Source: Bacillus atrophaeus (GTDB taxonomy: Bacteria; Bacillota; Bacilli; Bacillales; Bacillaceae). Taken from it: a DNA stretch of 64,000 nucleotides. Below the pieces are notes generated by a model. It was not told the DNA's origin. It saw nothing but the letters and a program-made list of their open reading frames with translations, and did no database searches. The position numbers and the translations under genes were made by a program. Position 1 is the first letter of the stretch. Each line of letters begins with the position of its first letter. Below are positions 25,747 to 35,399 of the stretch, piece after piece. The stretch is from the NCBI RefSeq assembly GCF_001584335.1, contig NZ_LSBB01000023.1, forward strand, positions 162,791 to 226,790, written 5' to 3'.

Positions 25747-25998
25747 AACCGCTTGTGTTTGTGTGACAATCTCAGTCATTGAGGACTCGCCCGCATCGTT
25801 CACAGCAGAGACGTTGACCGTCAGTTTCGTGTCGGCCGCAATTCCTGTCAAGGTGTGGGATGTGCCTGAGACAGTTGCGTCCAGTTGCTTGCCCGCTCCC
25901 CTGTAGACCTTATAAGAAGTCGCCCCATCTACCGCATCCCATTTCACGGTCACGCTGTCAGTCATAGCCGTGAACGATAGATTTTGGGGCGCATTAGG
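25738..25998 (-). CDS. First FN3 domain, reached by +1 frameshift from the major tail protein
   Basis: A +1 shift at CCC TAA (25999-25994) continues as PNAPQNLSFTAMTDSVTVKW, then WDAVDGATSYKVYR and VNVSAVNDAGESS, an 85-residue FN3 domain. The resulting protein is 259 residues. SPP1 is known to make gp17.1* in this way, adding an FN3 domain to part of the tail-tube subunits. The frame has no independent start, and its only in-frame Met lies upstream inside the tube gene. Confidence 0.75.
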   Translation of the reverse strand, partial: PNAPQNLSFTAMTDSVTVKWDAVDGATSYKVYRGAGKQLDATVSGTSHTLTGIAADTKLTVNVSAVNDAGESSMTEIVTQTQAVTP

Positions 25999-26002
25999 GC
26001 GT
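25994..26002 (-). promoter_or_regulatory. First predicted +1 frameshift site (ACG CCC TAA)
   Basis: CCC immediately before UAA is the recoding arrangement I recall for the SPP1 tail-tube gene. The next frame is open for 85 codons and encodes a recognisable domain that continues smoothly from the shift point. Confidence 0.75.
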
Positions 26003-26518
26003 AGTGCTTTTAGTGCCGAAATCTTCAAAGGCTTTAGCGCCGGCCGATGATTTGATTGTGGCCAACACATCATCAGGGATCGCTGGCAATTCTCCCTTAA
26101 AAGTTTTTCCTAATACCGGTAAAGTGACTGATACTTCAACAAAGCCATCCTGTGGAGAGCTCGACTCTAAACTTTCGATAATCGCATGCCCATAAACAGC
26201 AGGATGTTTGTCCTCTGCGTTTTTGTTGATATTCGCCTTCCAGACTTTAATTGCTTTTTCGTCGTCAAATGCTTGTTCAATTGCTTCTTGTCCTGGGTCG
26301 GTAACGGCAGCAAAATACGTCAGTTCAAAGCTTTCGTTTTTCGTACCGTATCCAACGATCCGGCCTGACTTTGTGGACTCGTCAAGTGTATCTTGTTCTT
26401 TCGTGTGTGATCCTTCCGTCTGAAAGGCAATAAATAGACCTTCTCCATCTTTTGCATCCATTGGCTGCACAAAGAAAATCTCATCTTTACCGTTTAATAA
26501 GTCTGCCATTTCTTTCAT
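25994..26518 (-). CDS. Major tail (tube) protein
   Basis: 174 residues, near the 177 of SPP1 gp17.1. The sequence (GKDEIFFVQPMDAKDGEGLF; FEDFGTKSTTP at the end) and position after the tail-completion gene and before the chaperones fit the tail tube subunit. The gene ends at a predicted +1 frameshift site that adds one or two FN3 domains on a fraction of copies, which would decorate the tail surface. Confidence 0.85.
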   Translation of the reverse strand: MKEMADLLNGKDEIFFVQPMDAKDGEGLFIAFQTEGSHTKEQDTLDESTKSGRIVGYGTKNESFELTYFAAVTDPGQEAIEQAFDDEKAIKVWKANINKNAEDKHPAVYGHAIIESLESSSPQDGFVEVSVTLPVLGKTFKGELPAIPDDVLATIKSSAGAKAFEDFGTKSTTP

Positions 26519-26522
26519 CCTC

Positions 26523-26921
26523 TCAATTGTTTATGATGTAACGCATTCTGAGAATGCCGTGTCTTGTGTATCCGTCTATATCGGTGATGACCTGCATTCC
26601 CCGCATGACAAAACGGCATAAAGAAAAGCCCTCTATTTCTAGGGGCTTGTTTGTTAATGCTTGAAGCATCAGAGAAAGAACCTGCTGCGCTTCTTTTTTT
26701 CCGTTGTAATCGCTCCAACAATGCAGAACGACATTAATTTCTTCACCGTTAGACGTTTTCGTTTCAAATGGGGCAACATCATCGTCCCCCATTGTCACGT
26801 ATGGTTTTTGTTGATCCTTCGAGACTGCATCAAACACGCCTGTGACGCGTACGTTCAGCTCTTCATCAGTAGATAACCTTTCGAATATAGCAGCCTGCAA
26901 CGGCCACAGGGCAGATCGCAT
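26523..26921 (-). CDS. Tail terminator/completion protein (SPP1 gp17-like)
   Basis: 132 residues with the pattern of the tail-to-head joining family (LWPLQAAIFERLSTDEELNV; PYVTMGDDDVAPFETKTSNG). It lies 4 bases before the tube gene. It should cap the tail and join it to the head. Assignment is by gene order, length and partial motif. Confidence 0.75.
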   Translation of the reverse strand: MRSALWPLQAAIFERLSTDEELNVRVTGVFDAVSKDQQKPYVTMGDDDVAPFETKTSNGEEINVVLHCWSDYNGKKEAQQVLSLMLQALTNKPLEIEGFSLCRFVMRGMQVITDIDGYTRHGILRMRYIINN

Positions 26922-26939
26922 AATGACAGCTCCTTTCTA

Positions 26940-27356
26940 TCACATTTGACTGGCAAAATAACGCATTCCTTCATCAATTGCCGGATTCCAGAATGGCTGC
27001 GCCCTCATTCCTCGTGTCATAACCCACCGGTTAAGCTTGGTGTCGTAATAAACCCAAGGTGTCTGCCGGCCGCCTCCTTCTTCCGCATAGATACCGGTGC
27101 CGTATTCGACATAAATTGCATAATCAGCGCCAACAGAAATAACGGCCGTTAAGCCGCCGTTCTGATAGTCGATCTCGATTGAATTTTTCAGATTACCGCC
27201 ATCTATCGTGGCAGTTGGCGCATTTAAAACCGCATGGCTATAAATCAACTCAGCCGTATCGGTGACAAGCTGTTTTGCACTTTCCATAACTCTGTCTCTG
27301 AACTCGTCTGTAGCTCTATTCATTTGCCTGACCCATCTGCCGCTAACTCGTGCCAT
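26940..27356 (-). CDS. HK97 gp10-like tail completion protein
   Basis: 138 residues. The central NSIEIDYQNGGLTAVISVGA and YAIYVEYGTGIYA are the signature of the HK97-gp10 family (VEYGT). It overlaps the upstream adaptor gene by 14 bases, as is typical in head-tail joining operons. Confidence 0.82.
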   Translation of the reverse strand: MARVSGRWVRQMNRATDEFRDRVMESAKQLVTDTAELIYSHAVLNAPTATIDGGNLKNSIEIDYQNGGLTAVISVGADYAIYVEYGTGIYAEEGGGRQTPWVYYDTKLNRWVMTRGMRAQPFWNPAIDEGMRYFASQM

Positions 27357-27687
27357 CGCCGCTCAACATCCCCGTAACCTCGCATTTAAGATTCATAATT
27401 TCATGCATGCCGCCTTGGTCGATCGGTGCTGATTTGAGAGTAAGTATCTGATTTTCGTAGATGATTCTCATAGTTTTCTCGATATCAGTCCGATATGGGT
27501 AGTACACATTGCAATCAATGGGGTTCTGAAGCTGTTGAGCCTGATAATATTCTCGGGAAGTAACCCCGCCAACAAAAGCCTCTGTCGTGATGTAATCAGT
27601 AAATTTTTCAACGTAGCCCCCGCCACCGTCTGGCACCTTTTCCATTCGCTGAAACGTGATGACATGCGGGAATTCATCGTACATCAT
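27343..27687 (-). CDS. Head-tail stopper (SPP1 gp16-like)
   Basis: 114 residues, beginning with FPHVITFQRMEKVPDGGGGY, the standard opening of head-tail stopper proteins, and ending with a beta barrel (MRIIYENQILTLKSAPIDQG). It closes the connector after packaging. It overlaps the adaptor gene by 4 bases. Confidence 0.82.
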   Translation of the reverse strand: MMYDEFPHVITFQRMEKVPDGGGGYVEKFTDYITTEAFVGGVTSREYYQAQQLQNPIDCNVYYPYRTDIEKTMRIIYENQILTLKSAPIDQGGMHEIMNLKCEVTGMLSGDGTS

Positions 27688-27992
27688 TTGACTCTCAGCC
27701 TTCGATATGGTGTGAGATTCTTTGTAATGTGCCGAGGAAACTCTGTATTGTACGAATAGGATACATCACCCATGCTTCTCCCCGAGAGTCCGGTTGGCGT
27801 CATGTTGTATTCTGCTGCCTTTGCAACAAAAAGCTTCACGCCAGCCGGTAGTGCCTGTGGATCAAATTTGTTGCTGCAAAAGTCACTGGCAAACTCAATT
27901 AAAATAGGGACTATCTCCGACAAATATGCATCATGCTTATTTGTGGTAATCCCTGACATGCGCTTTACTTGTTGGATGTCCACTCCAATCAC
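27684..27992 (-). CDS. Head-tail adaptor (SPP1 gp15-like)
   Basis: 102 residues, mainly helical (VDIQQVKRMSGITTNKHDAY; EIVPILIEFASDFC), with a C-terminal strand. Length equals SPP1 gp15 as I recall it. It binds under the portal. The start overlaps the leader of the preceding gene closely (one-base gap). Confidence 0.8.
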   Translation of the reverse strand: MIGVDIQQVKRMSGITTNKHDAYLSEIVPILIEFASDFCSNKFDPQALPAGVKLFVAKAAEYNMTPTGLSGRSMGDVSYSYNTEFPRHITKNLTPYRRLRVK

Positions 27993-28259
27993 CTACTCTT
28001 CGCCCAAGACAATTTTGATCAGTTCGTCTTTAGGCGCTTTTGGGTCAAATTCGTATTCGTTCTCTTTCAGGAAAGCAACGATTTCATCTTTGTTTACTTT
28101 TTGCAGTTGAGCCTCGGTCATATCAAGAAGGTTGGCCTGTTGCTCTTTCACCTCAGCTTGTTTGGATTCATCCACTCTCTTAAATCCTAAAGCAGAATAA
28201 ACCACGTCAAACGCCTTTTCAGTAGATTCAATTGTTTTAGAGCCGTTAGATATTTTCAT
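27993..28259 (-). CDS. HeH/LEM-like small head protein
   Basis: 88 residues. The N-terminal part (NGSKTIESTEKAFDVVYSAL GFKRV) and C-terminal EIVAFLKENEYEFDPKAPKD form a helix-extension-helix element like those in YqbF-type proteins of skin/PBSX. It is in the head-joining operon with a one-base gap to the next gene. Role unknown. Confidence 0.65.
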   Translation of the reverse strand: MKISNGSKTIESTEKAFDVVYSALGFKRVDESKQAEVKEQQANLLDMTEAQLQKVNKDEIVAFLKENEYEFDPKAPKDELIKIVLGEE

Positions 28260-28260
28260 A

Positions 28261-28596
28261 TCACGCGCCGCCTCCTTCCAATGCCTTTAGACGATTTTCA
28301 ATATCAGTGAGTTTGGCTGTTACATCATCACCAAGCTTGGCTAACGTAACAGCCTTTGCAGCGATATTTGCGTTTTGCACACTGCCGGACCCGATGTTTC
28401 GACTTTGAACAGAACCGTCACCGATATTGATGTTCTTTACTTCCCCATCGCCGATCATCTCTGATTTAATGCTTTTATCGGCGGGCGATGAACCGGGCAA
28501 GCCGGTCACCTTTGCGCCTGGTTTGATTTCTAATTCGCCGCCAACCACAAATTTATCGCCGTTATTAGTCTTATAGTTTTTAGATGTGTATCCCAT
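28261..28596 (-). CDS. Head fibre-like protein
   Basis: 111 residues. It opens with MGYTSKNYKTNNGDKFVVGG and a hydrophilic beta segment, then has pentad-like repeats (IGDGEVKNINIGDGSVQSRN, GSGSVQNANIAA) and a C-terminal coiled coil (LTDIENRLKALEGG). The repeats suggest a trimeric fibre. Proteins of this opening are called head fibre proteins in Bacillus phages. It directly follows the capsid gene. Confidence 0.72.
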   Translation of the reverse strand: MGYTSKNYKTNNGDKFVVGGELEIKPGAKVTGLPGSSPADKSIKSEMIGDGEVKNINIGDGSVQSRNIGSGSVQNANIAAKAVTLAKLGDDVTAKLTDIENRLKALEGGGA

Positions 28597-28600
28597 AAGC

Positions 28601-29521
28601 TTACGCCCCTGCCGTCTCTGGTGTTAGGGCTGCAAATGCATCATCAGTCAGAGTCATGAAACCGACTTGCTGAGTCACACGAAGAGCAACCATGTCACGC
28701 TCATACAAGTTGATTGGGTTTCCGTCTGCATCAACAATTGTTGTCAATGTTGCATCCTCAGAGATTTTGTATTCCATGCCTTGAGGGATGCCGTAACGTG
28801 TGTAATTCCAGTCAGCTGCAAGCAATGTCGCTTTTTCGTAATCCCATGACTTAGAATCAACATAACCGATCGGAAGTCCAAGAGCCTGCTGTGTTGCACC
28901 ACCTGTTGCATCGTTGAAGATCGGAAGCCCGTTACCGTCCTTAGTACCACGAAGTTTTTGACGGAATCGGCGTGTTGTTGTAAAGCCGTTTACATCCTTA
29001 TCAGCATCCTCAACTAGCGCCATTACTCCATTAAGCTCGTCATATAAATTGCCAAGTGAGTTTAAAACAACAGAGTTACCAGATGCCTTGATTCTCTCGA
29101 ATACAGAAACACCCTGACCAAATGGTGAATCGACACCGAATAACGCAGCCTGATCGAATTTAATAGCAAAGGCTTCAGCAATAGCCGGACGCATTTGTGT
29201 GAAGAAATCAGTTACAGAGTAGCGCAAGAATTCTTTAGAAACAGGGATGATAACACCCAATTTCTTAGAAACCATTTTTGCAGTTAACCATTGAGCCTTA
29301 GACGTTTGGATTCTCTCGCCTTCTCCAACCCAATAAGCGCCTGGTCCAGAAGCTAAATACGTGAATTCTTTCACCGGTTTATTCATTTCTTCATATTTTG
29401 CTAGTTGTGTAACCGCCGATTGCGTCATGAACTCCTTTAATACTAATGTCCCTTGTTCAGTTGGAACCTTTCCGTTAACTGAATCTTGCATTAATACATT
29501 GTTTGGATCGAATGTTGGCAT
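28601..29521 (-). CDS. Major capsid protein
   Basis: 306 residues with an HK97-like plan: N-terminal arm (LVLKEFMTQSAVTQLAKYEE), E-loop region (ERIQTSKAQWLTAKMVSKKL) and P-domain with the spine helix (DFFTQMRPAIAEAFAIKFDQ). It follows the scaffold gene at 14 bases. Confidence 0.88.
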   Translation of the reverse strand: MPTFDPNNVLMQDSVNGKVPTEQGTLVLKEFMTQSAVTQLAKYEEMNKPVKEFTYLASGPGAYWVGEGERIQTSKAQWLTAKMVSKKLGVIIPVSKEFLRYSVTDFFTQMRPAIAEAFAIKFDQAALFGVDSPFGQGVSVFERIKASGNSVVLNSLGNLYDELNGVMALVEDADKDVNGFTTTRRFRQKLRGTKDGNGLPIFNDATGGATQQALGLPIGYVDSKSWDYEKATLLAADWNYTRYGIPQGMEYKISEDATLTTIVDADGNPINLYERDMVALRVTQQVGFMTLTDDAFAALTPETAGA

Positions 29522-29535
29522 ATTAATAGCCCTCC

Positions 29536-30117
29536 TTATTTTCTAATGCTTGCTTCAGCAGCAAGTGAACTGATGTCTAAATTTTGATTGGTTGGCGTGC
29601 TGCTACCAGAATCAATATCACGGCCATTTTCTTTGAACTTTCCGTCAATCGCTGCTTGAAGTGCAGCAGTGTACTTTTCTTCAAATACGCCCAGGTTCTT
29701 CATGGTGGAATCTTCATCTTCACCGATAAAGAACTCAACCACATCGGCAGGCAATTGCTTTTCAGAAGCATAAGAAACAGCTTTGTTTAAAAGCTTTTCA
29801 CGTTGTGCTGCTGTCTTTTGATCTTCCAGTTCTTTCTCCAGCTTCCTGATGCGCTTTTGTTCCTCTGTTTCCTCCGGATAAAGCTCTTTTACCTTTGCAT
29901 CAACCAGAGCATCGAGGTTGTTCGCCTTCCACGTATCAAGGCCTTTTGTAAAATGAGAATCCAACCGGGGCTGAATAAGTCGTTTCCCTTCGTCTGTTTC
30001 AAGGAACCCTTCCACCTTATCTGCTGATACGGCCGAAAGTTCTCCTACAAATGCTTTCACTTCTTCGTTCTCTTTATTTTCTTCGAGAAATTTTTTCACA
30101 TCTTCTAATGTTGGCAT
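29536..30117 (-). CDS. Capsid scaffold protein (DUF4355-like)
   Basis: 193 residues, acidic, with a long coiled coil (EEQKRIRKLEKELEDQKTAA) and C-terminal helices. Such proteins form the internal scaffold of SPP1-like heads, and the gene is immediately upstream of the capsid gene. Confidence 0.82.
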   Translation of the reverse strand: MPTLEDVKKFLEENKENEEVKAFVGELSAVSADKVEGFLETDEGKRLIQPRLDSHFTKGLDTWKANNLDALVDAKVKELYPEETEEQKRIRKLEKELEDQKTAAQREKLLNKAVSYASEKQLPADVVEFFIGEDEDSTMKNLGVFEEKYTAALQAAIDGKFKENGRDIDSGSSTPTNQNLDISSLAAEASIRK

Positions 30118-30210
30118 TACGTTTCTTCCTCCTTTGCCCTCTACAGTGCGCGCCTGTTATGAGTGCATGAAAAATAAGCCTTTTTACGTCGTGCTCAGGA
30201 CGGAAGTAAT

Positions 30211-30510
30211 TTATTTCGCATAGTTTTCTACATAATTTTCTAAGTACGCTTTGACTTTTTTATAATCCGGAAAGTACTCTGTATCAAAAATGGCATAGAC
30301 AGCTCCATACGTATTAAAATAAACAGCATAGCTATCTAATGTTCCTTCATAGCCCATTTTTTTAAAGGTTTCTATTAATTCAATACTTGCTTTGTTAAAA
30401 TAAATGCTTCCTAAATACGTGTTTTCATCCAGGATAATCCTTTTTTTCTTCAATAAATCCAATGCATGTTTAAATGCTTTTTCAGGAATACAGCTGATAT
30501 CATACTCCAT
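30211..30510 (-). CDS. AT-rich insert gene (moron-like), unknown function
   Basis: 99 residues from the ATG at 30510, which has GGAGAG 7 bases upstream; a longer TTG start is less likely. The sequence (EKAFKHALDLLKKKRIILDE; YFPDYKKVKAYLENYVENY) is helical and charged without a known motif. It sits alone between the MuF and scaffold genes with AT-rich flanks on both sides, so it appears inserted into the structural operon. Confidence 0.6.
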   Translation of the reverse strand: MEYDISCIPEKAFKHALDLLKKKRIILDENTYLGSIYFNKASIELIETFKKMGYEGTLDSYAVYFNTYGAVYAIFDTEYFPDYKKVKAYLENYVENYAK

Positions 30511-30562
30511 GTCCACACTCTCCAATTAAATTAAATTTAATAAGAGAATAACATAGTATCCT

Positions 30563-31501
30563 TCAATTGTTATTTGTTTCCTTAGAAATCTTTTCATACC
30601 ACTCTTCATAGGTTTGGTAAGAGATAATTTCGCCAGCTCCATTGCCACGCTTACGTGCCCTTCTCGTATCCGGCAAAATGCCATTCACTTTGAAAGCGAT
30701 CGTACAACGGCAGTTAATATCATCTTTAGCGTTGTTCATATGCCCCGGTGCTGGACCGATGCCGCCATATATTGATTTAAAAAGCCCGTTTCGTTCAACA
30801 GTCTTGCCATCAAGCTTCCTGTGACCGGATCGAGTTTTAAGATCAAGAGTCGCATTCCACATCTTTTCGAGATTGCTCTTTTTAGAAGCCTTCTCAGCGC
30901 TTTGCAACCTCGCTGATACTTGTACCCTATGAGTCTCGGTTCTCGCCACGTCACGGGCTTTTCTGCGGGCAAATTCAGTCGTTCTTTCAATACGCCGGGC
31001 AATCTTGGAGTAATCTTCACCCGCCTGAATACCCTGAGCAACGGAAATTTGAATTTGCCGGACATAATCATCCCGGTGTCGCTTGTATAAGGCCGTGAGA
31101 GTCAGTTCAGCTATCGGGTTTAAAATAGCCTGCTTGATTACTTCGACTGTCGGTATGCTGAATCCTAAACTAACCGCAGCCTCCATCTCGTACAAGTAGG
31201 CAGAACGCATATAATTCTCTAGGAATTGTTTGGCCGCCATTGCTACAACGATTGTGAGGATTGTTTTGAAAGCCTTGCTGGATTCCTCGGTCATACGCTC
31301 CATTTCTTTTTTGAAACGGTTGTATTTACTCACATCAGCCATGGATAACTGACCGTCTCTGCTGTATTTCGCGTACATGGCAGCTATTTGTTGATTAATC
31401 TCTTTCAAACGTTGAGCAAAGACGACATCAATCTTTTTGCAATCATCTGCGATCATGTCGTCCAGGTACTTATCTATCTCATTCTGGTTCATCTTCATCA
31501 C
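30563..31501 (-). CDS. Minor head protein, MuF/SPP1 gp7 family
   Basis: 312 residues. The C-terminal part carries the MuF signature (ARDVARTETHRVQVSARLQS; W-NATLDLKTRSGHRKLDGK; DDINCRCTI), while the N-terminus is helical. It overlaps the portal gene by 23 bases. SPP1 gp7 is ejected with DNA and helps infectivity. An inner ATG 9 bases downstream is equally possible as the start. Confidence 0.85.
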   Translation of the reverse strand: MMKMNQNEIDKYLDDMIADDCKKIDVVFAQRLKEINQQIAAMYAKYSRDGQLSMADVSKYNRFKKEMERMTEESSKAFKTILTIVVAMAAKQFLENYMRSAYLYEMEAAVSLGFSIPTVEVIKQAILNPIAELTLTALYKRHRDDYVRQIQISVAQGIQAGEDYSKIARRIERTTEFARRKARDVARTETHRVQVSARLQSAEKASKKSNLEKMWNATLDLKTRSGHRKLDGKTVERNGLFKSIYGGIGPAPGHMNNAKDDINCRCTIAFKVNGILPDTRRARKRGNGAGEIISYQTYEEWYEKISKETNNN

Positions 31502-32882
31502 CGCCTGAATCTGTACTAATGTCAGTTAACGGTGGCATACTGTTTCTATACTCCTCTTCCTCTTCTTGCATCTTCTGCAACTCATACTGAACATCATCAA
31601 CAAACGACAGGAGAGAAAGGCGGGTTTCTTCGCTGATGTTTCCTTTAAGCTGCGTTGTTGTTTGTGCCTCTTCCAGTACATTGGCGGGAAGGTTCCGTTT
31701 AAAGCCAAACCAGACTTTCAGATACTCGCTTGCGTCTGCTTTTTTTCTCGTTCCCCACGCTGAAAAAATCAGTTTGTACTGATAACGGAGGGCAGCAGTC
31801 ATTTTCCGTTCCATTGTGATACATTTATTTTCAAGTGCCATCAGTTTATATTTCATTGCAACGCCTGTGACGTTCCCGCCAAATGATTCATCAGAGAAAT
31901 TGACCGATTTTGCAAAACGGAGAATGTTTTCTTCCAACCGGTCCAAGTGATTCTCAATAATGGCATCGTTTATATCCTTTGTCAGATAGCTAACGTCATC
32001 TTTTTCGTCATATAATTCAAGAATCCCAGTTTCTTTAAGCTGCTCAAGCGTATCCTCATCAGCTCCAAGCCCTTTGAGTATTAAATAAGCAAGCCTGTAT
32101 TGCTCAATCTCATTTGAAGCGTCTGATAATGTACGATCGTAAGCATCAATAAGAGACAATACCTTTTCGGCATCGCCTTTTAATTCTTTATTGTTCGCTA
32201 ACCCGAATAAAGGGCAGCCGTCGAACATGTGTAGTTTTTTCTCATCAAGCGTAAAAGCTGAACTATCTTTTGTGCTGAAATAGTACACATATTTTTGATC
32301 ATAAAATTCCGCTTTCTGTTGACCGTTATAAACAGAGAAGTATCTCAATGCATACTCTGGCTCATGAATGTTCCCATCACTGATAAAAACCGCTTCCCAC
32401 GGATCAATATTTTTAATCCGTTCTACGCCTGTTCGATCAACATAGGCAAGGCGCGCTCCATAACCGCAAATGGTCGCCATTTTTCCCCATTCACTATCTT
32501 CATCAGCCGTGTTATTCAAAGTGTTAAAATCATCAATCAATTGTTTAACAGGCGATGTCGTTCCCGTTTCTCTTTTGTCATCAAATTCATATATGATCGG
32601 ATGCCCGAAGAGATAACCAACTTTTGTATCAACGATTTCTGAATCAAACGAGTTGTTCAGTTTATTATTGACCTTGTGATCAATTCTTTTCACTCGGCCC
32701 GTCTCAAAGTCTTCATATTCAATTGCTTTCCTGTTAAGAATCGGAACGCCCTGAACCTCAGCCTTATAACGGTCATAAAGTTGTTTCATTCTTATATGAT
32801 CCGGTTTATGCTCTTCGATAATTTGGGAGATTAATTCCCCTGATACGCCATTTTGTCTGATCTGACCCAAGAATTTTATCAA
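31479..32882 (-). CDS. Portal protein, SPP1 gp6 family
   Basis: 467 residues from a TTG start preceded by AGGAGG. Typical portal features are [40 protein letters not shown] and the long helix before [13 protein letters not shown] text ([17 protein letters not shown]). The portal is the dodecameric channel for DNA packaging. It overlaps terL by 4 bases. Confidence 0.88.
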   Translation of the reverse strand: MIKFLGQIRQNGVSGELISQIIEEHKPDHIRMKQLYDRYKAEVQGVPILNRKAIEYEDFETGRVKRIDHKVNNKLNNSFDSEIVDTKVGYLFGHPIIYEFDDKRETGTTSPVKQLIDDFNTLNNTADEDSEWGKMATICGYGARLAYVDRTGVERIKNIDPWEAVFISDGNIHEPEYALRYFSVYNGQQKAEFYDQKYVYYFSTKDSSAFTLDEKKLHMFDGCPLFGLANNKELKGDAEKVLSLIDAYDRTLSDASNEIEQYRLAYLILKGLGADEDTLEQLKETGILELYDEKDDVSYLTKDINDAIIENHLDRLEENILRFAKSVNFSDESFGGNVTGVAMKYKLMALENKCITMERKMTAALRYQYKLIFSAWGTRKKADASEYLKVWFGFKRNLPANVLEEAQTTTQLKGNISEETRLSLLSFVDDVQYELQKMQEEEEEYRNSMPPLTDISTDSGGDEDEPE

Positions 32883-34153
32883 CCTCTAAACCTCCTTGTT
32901 ACCCCATGCCCTTTAAGGCTTGATACCTCGTAATCATCTAAGCCGTACCAAATAGCCGAGAATGTATGTGGGTCAATGTTGAATTCGTCTTCGATGATGT
33001 TTCCGTCTTTGTCCACTGCGAACGTGAGGTCCTTCAGTTCCCTAACGACATCGGGACATTGATCGGAGCAAATAATTTTTTTGAAACGTTTTGCTTTCTT
33101 GGTGTATTGCAAACGCGAGCCTTGAAACTTCTTTGCAGCTTTCATGAGAAAGCCCTGTTGCCTGAAGAATCGAATCGTTTTAGGCTCGGCGCTGTCTGCC
33201 TTGATCAAAACTCGCTTAAGTTCTTTCAAGTCCTCTGCCGTTTTGTCGTCGGTCGTATCGTTTTTGTAATACTGCCAGTAGATGTACAGGATCCTCTCCT
33301 TATGGTCGATCGCCATACGAACCAAGGCGTTATATGAATCCACGAAACCAAAGTCCATACCATTCTTTAAAACTGGCTTGTCGATTGTCCTGATCAATTT
33401 CATGACTTCTTCATGCTCCATCACTTCAAATTGCGGCAGTACAAGCTTTCCGTTAACGCCAAAACGACCTTTCCGGGCAACGCGGTAAAGGTCTGGATCA
33501 TGAGTTTTCAAGTCTTCTAGCTGTTCAATATAGCTTTCGGGCAAAAATAAATTATCATCAGCAGTCGAGTGATGATAATAGGTTTTGTTTCTTATGATCG
33601 TTTTCTCTTTGTATAGTTCTTCGTCATCCAAGACAAAAAACTGATTAGTGTCATCTTTAAAAAAGTGTTTATACGACCAATTCCCCTTACTGACAGGGTT
33701 TGTCGAGAGGATCATATGAAGTTGCAAAGTCGGGTGACGTAAACGTCCCAACAGCTCTTTAAAACCGTCGTATTTCACTTCTGAACACTCTTCAATCCAT
33801 ACAATAGATATGTTATTGATTGATTTCAGCTTCGCTGGCTTGTCCATGCCTTTAAAGATGATCTTACTGCCGTTAGGGAATCTTATTTGCATAGGCGAGC
33901 TAACGCATCGGATTTTATGATCCAAACCTAAGTCAGTAATGATCTCTTCAAATAATGAAAATGTCGAATCCCTGTGCGTGTCGTAAACTTCCCGGACGAC
34001 TAAGGCTGTCCGTTTTTCTTGTATCAGTTTTAAAACGAGTTTAAGAGCAACATGATAGCTTTTCGATGATCCATAACCACCGACAAGGAAATAAAACTTT
34101 TGCGACCAATCAAAAAGAAAGTTTCTAAAACGGGGATTCACTTCTTTTTCCAT
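32879..34153 (-). CDS. terL: Terminase large subunit
   Basis: 424 residues, near SPP1 gp2 (422). The Walker A-like [10 protein letters not shown] (around residue 28), Walker [11 protein letters not shown] and nuclease-domain Asp ([16 protein letters not shown]) are visible. It is the packaging motor and nuclease. Its start overlaps the terS stop. Confidence 0.9.
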   Translation of the reverse strand: MEKEVNPRFRNFLFDWSQKFYFLVGGYGSSKSYHVALKLVLKLIQEKRTALVVREVYDTHRDSTFSLFEEIITDLGLDHKIRCVSSPMQIRFPNGSKIIFKGMDKPAKLKSINNISIVWIEECSEVKYDGFKELLGRLRHPTLQLHMILSTNPVSKGNWSYKHFFKDDTNQFFVLDDEELYKEKTIIRNKTYYHHSTADDNLFLPESYIEQLEDLKTHDPDLYRVARKGRFGVNGKLVLPQFEVMEHEEVMKLIRTIDKPVLKNGMDFGFVDSYNALVRMAIDHKERILYIYWQYYKNDTTDDKTAEDLKELKRVLIKADSAEPKTIRFFRQQGFLMKAAKKFQGSRLQYTKKAKRFKKIICSDQCPDVVRELKDLTFAVDKDGNIIEDEFNIDPHTFSAIWYGLDDYEVSSLKGHGVTRRFRG

Positions 34154-34902
34154 CAGCGTCCCCCCTTATCCTTGATGATAATTTCGAATGATGCATCATC
34201 TTCATTATTGGTTAGCCGTTCTACTTCCGCCTTTGTCTTGTTGATATTTAAGCGCATCTGCTCCAATTTAAGCCGTCTTTCATCTTCTGAATGGGCTAAA
34301 TCATCAAATTGCTTGATCAAGCTCCTGAGCTCTCCCATTGCCCGAGATTGAGCATTAAGTAAAGTAGCGTGACGATCCCACGCGAATTGTATTTCAAGTT
34401 CTTCTTCTGCAATGGTTTTTTCATATGTTAGATTGCCATCTTCGTCCTCATCTTGATGATAAACGTATTTCGCTTTTTTAAGCTCTTTAGCAAGATCATC
34501 TTTATCCTGCACAAACATGATGCGCTGCGCTCGGATAATGGCTGCATATTGAATTTGTATCTGATCCCATATCATATCAGCAGGCGAACGCTCCTGAATC
34601 TCTTCCATAATGGACAGCGTTTCTTCTGGCAGATATTTCGAGAAAAAGCCATGTGTTGATGCATTCTGATTTCTTGCCGGGGCAGCGCCGCCTTTGTTTC
34701 CTAATGCATTCTTGTTACCTGGCTGCCCGCCTTTTTTTGTGTGCACACTTTTTTCTATGGGTGCACCCTTTTTTCTTTCCCAGCCATGCCGTTGTTTCCA
34801 TGACTTAATGGTGTTAACAGACACCCCGTACTTTTCGGCAAGCTCCTTGTATTTCATACCTTTGACGTAATCTTTCTGCGCCTGAATATGCTTTTCTGCC
34901 AT
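34153..34902 (-). CDS. terS: Terminase small subunit
   Basis: 249 residues with an N-terminal HTH ([20 protein letters not shown]), a basic linker ([16 protein letters not shown]) and a C-terminal coiled coil with [20 protein letters not shown]. It recognises the packaging site. The HTH ending in NTIKSW resembles YqaS/XtmA proteins. It starts the late structural operon. Confidence 0.88.
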   Translation of the reverse strand: MAEKHIQAQKDYVKGMKYKELAEKYGVSVNTIKSWKQRHGWERKKGAPIEKSVHTKKGGQPGNKNALGNKGGAAPARNQNASTHGFFSKYLPEETLSIMEEIQERSPADMIWDQIQIQYAAIIRAQRIMFVQDKDDLAKELKKAKYVYHQDEDEDGNLTYEKTIAEEELEIQFAWDRHATLLNAQSRAMGELRSLIKQFDDLAHSEDERRLKLEQMRLNINKTKAEVERLTNNEDDASFEIIIKDKGGR

Positions 34903-35037
34903 TTACATTCACCGCCGCCCCCTTCTAATTCGTGTTTGTTTTGGAGAAGATATTCACTCTAAACTGACCCCGCACTCAAGCCGTTAGCCGCCAATAGTCT
35001 ATCCTGAGATTTACCGGAATCAGTTTACAGAGAATAT

Positions 35038-35064
35038 AAAAACGCCACTCCAAAAGAGTGACGA
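35038..35064 (-). terminator. Terminator after the small gene at 35073
   Basis: GTCACTC/GAGTGGC stem followed by GTTTTTAT on the minus strand. Confidence 0.7.
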
Positions 35065-35072
35065 CTTCTAAA

Positions 35073-35264
35073 TTAATCTATTAATTCGTAAGATGAAATA
35101 TGAGATACATTAATTACATTGCCTTCCGAAATGGTCATAAAAGTATATCTTGAGCCGTTTGATACTTTTAAATGTGCTGTTAGCGCCGAGTGAAATGCTT
35201 CTGCATCTTCAAATTTATCGGTAACATATTCCTTACCGCTATCCATTACTACTTTAATTTTCAT
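35073..35264 (-). CDS. Small hypothetical protein
   Basis: 63 residues from the ATG with GGGAGGTGAG upstream. Beta-rich by eye (IKVVMDSGKEYVTDKFEDAE; TFMTISEGNVINVSHIS). It is a single gene with its own terminator between module copy B and terS. Function unknown. Confidence 0.6.
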   Translation of the reverse strand: MKIKVVMDSGKEYVTDKFEDAEAFHSALTAHLKVSNGSRYTFMTISEGNVINVSHISSYELID

Positions 35265-35399
35265 TTTCTCACCTCCCACCATATTATCGGTCAAGGAGTA
35301 GGACAAAGGAACTATTTGCAAAATTTGTCGAACGAAAGCGCCCTTCATAAATAGGTGGCAACTGTAAGACGAAAAAACATCATTTTATTATAGATGCAA

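Noticed and set aside
25738..26073. Independent 111-residue FN3 gene with its own Met
   Set aside because: The Met lies inside the tube gene in another frame without a ribosome binding site, and the FN3 domain starts exactly at the shift site.
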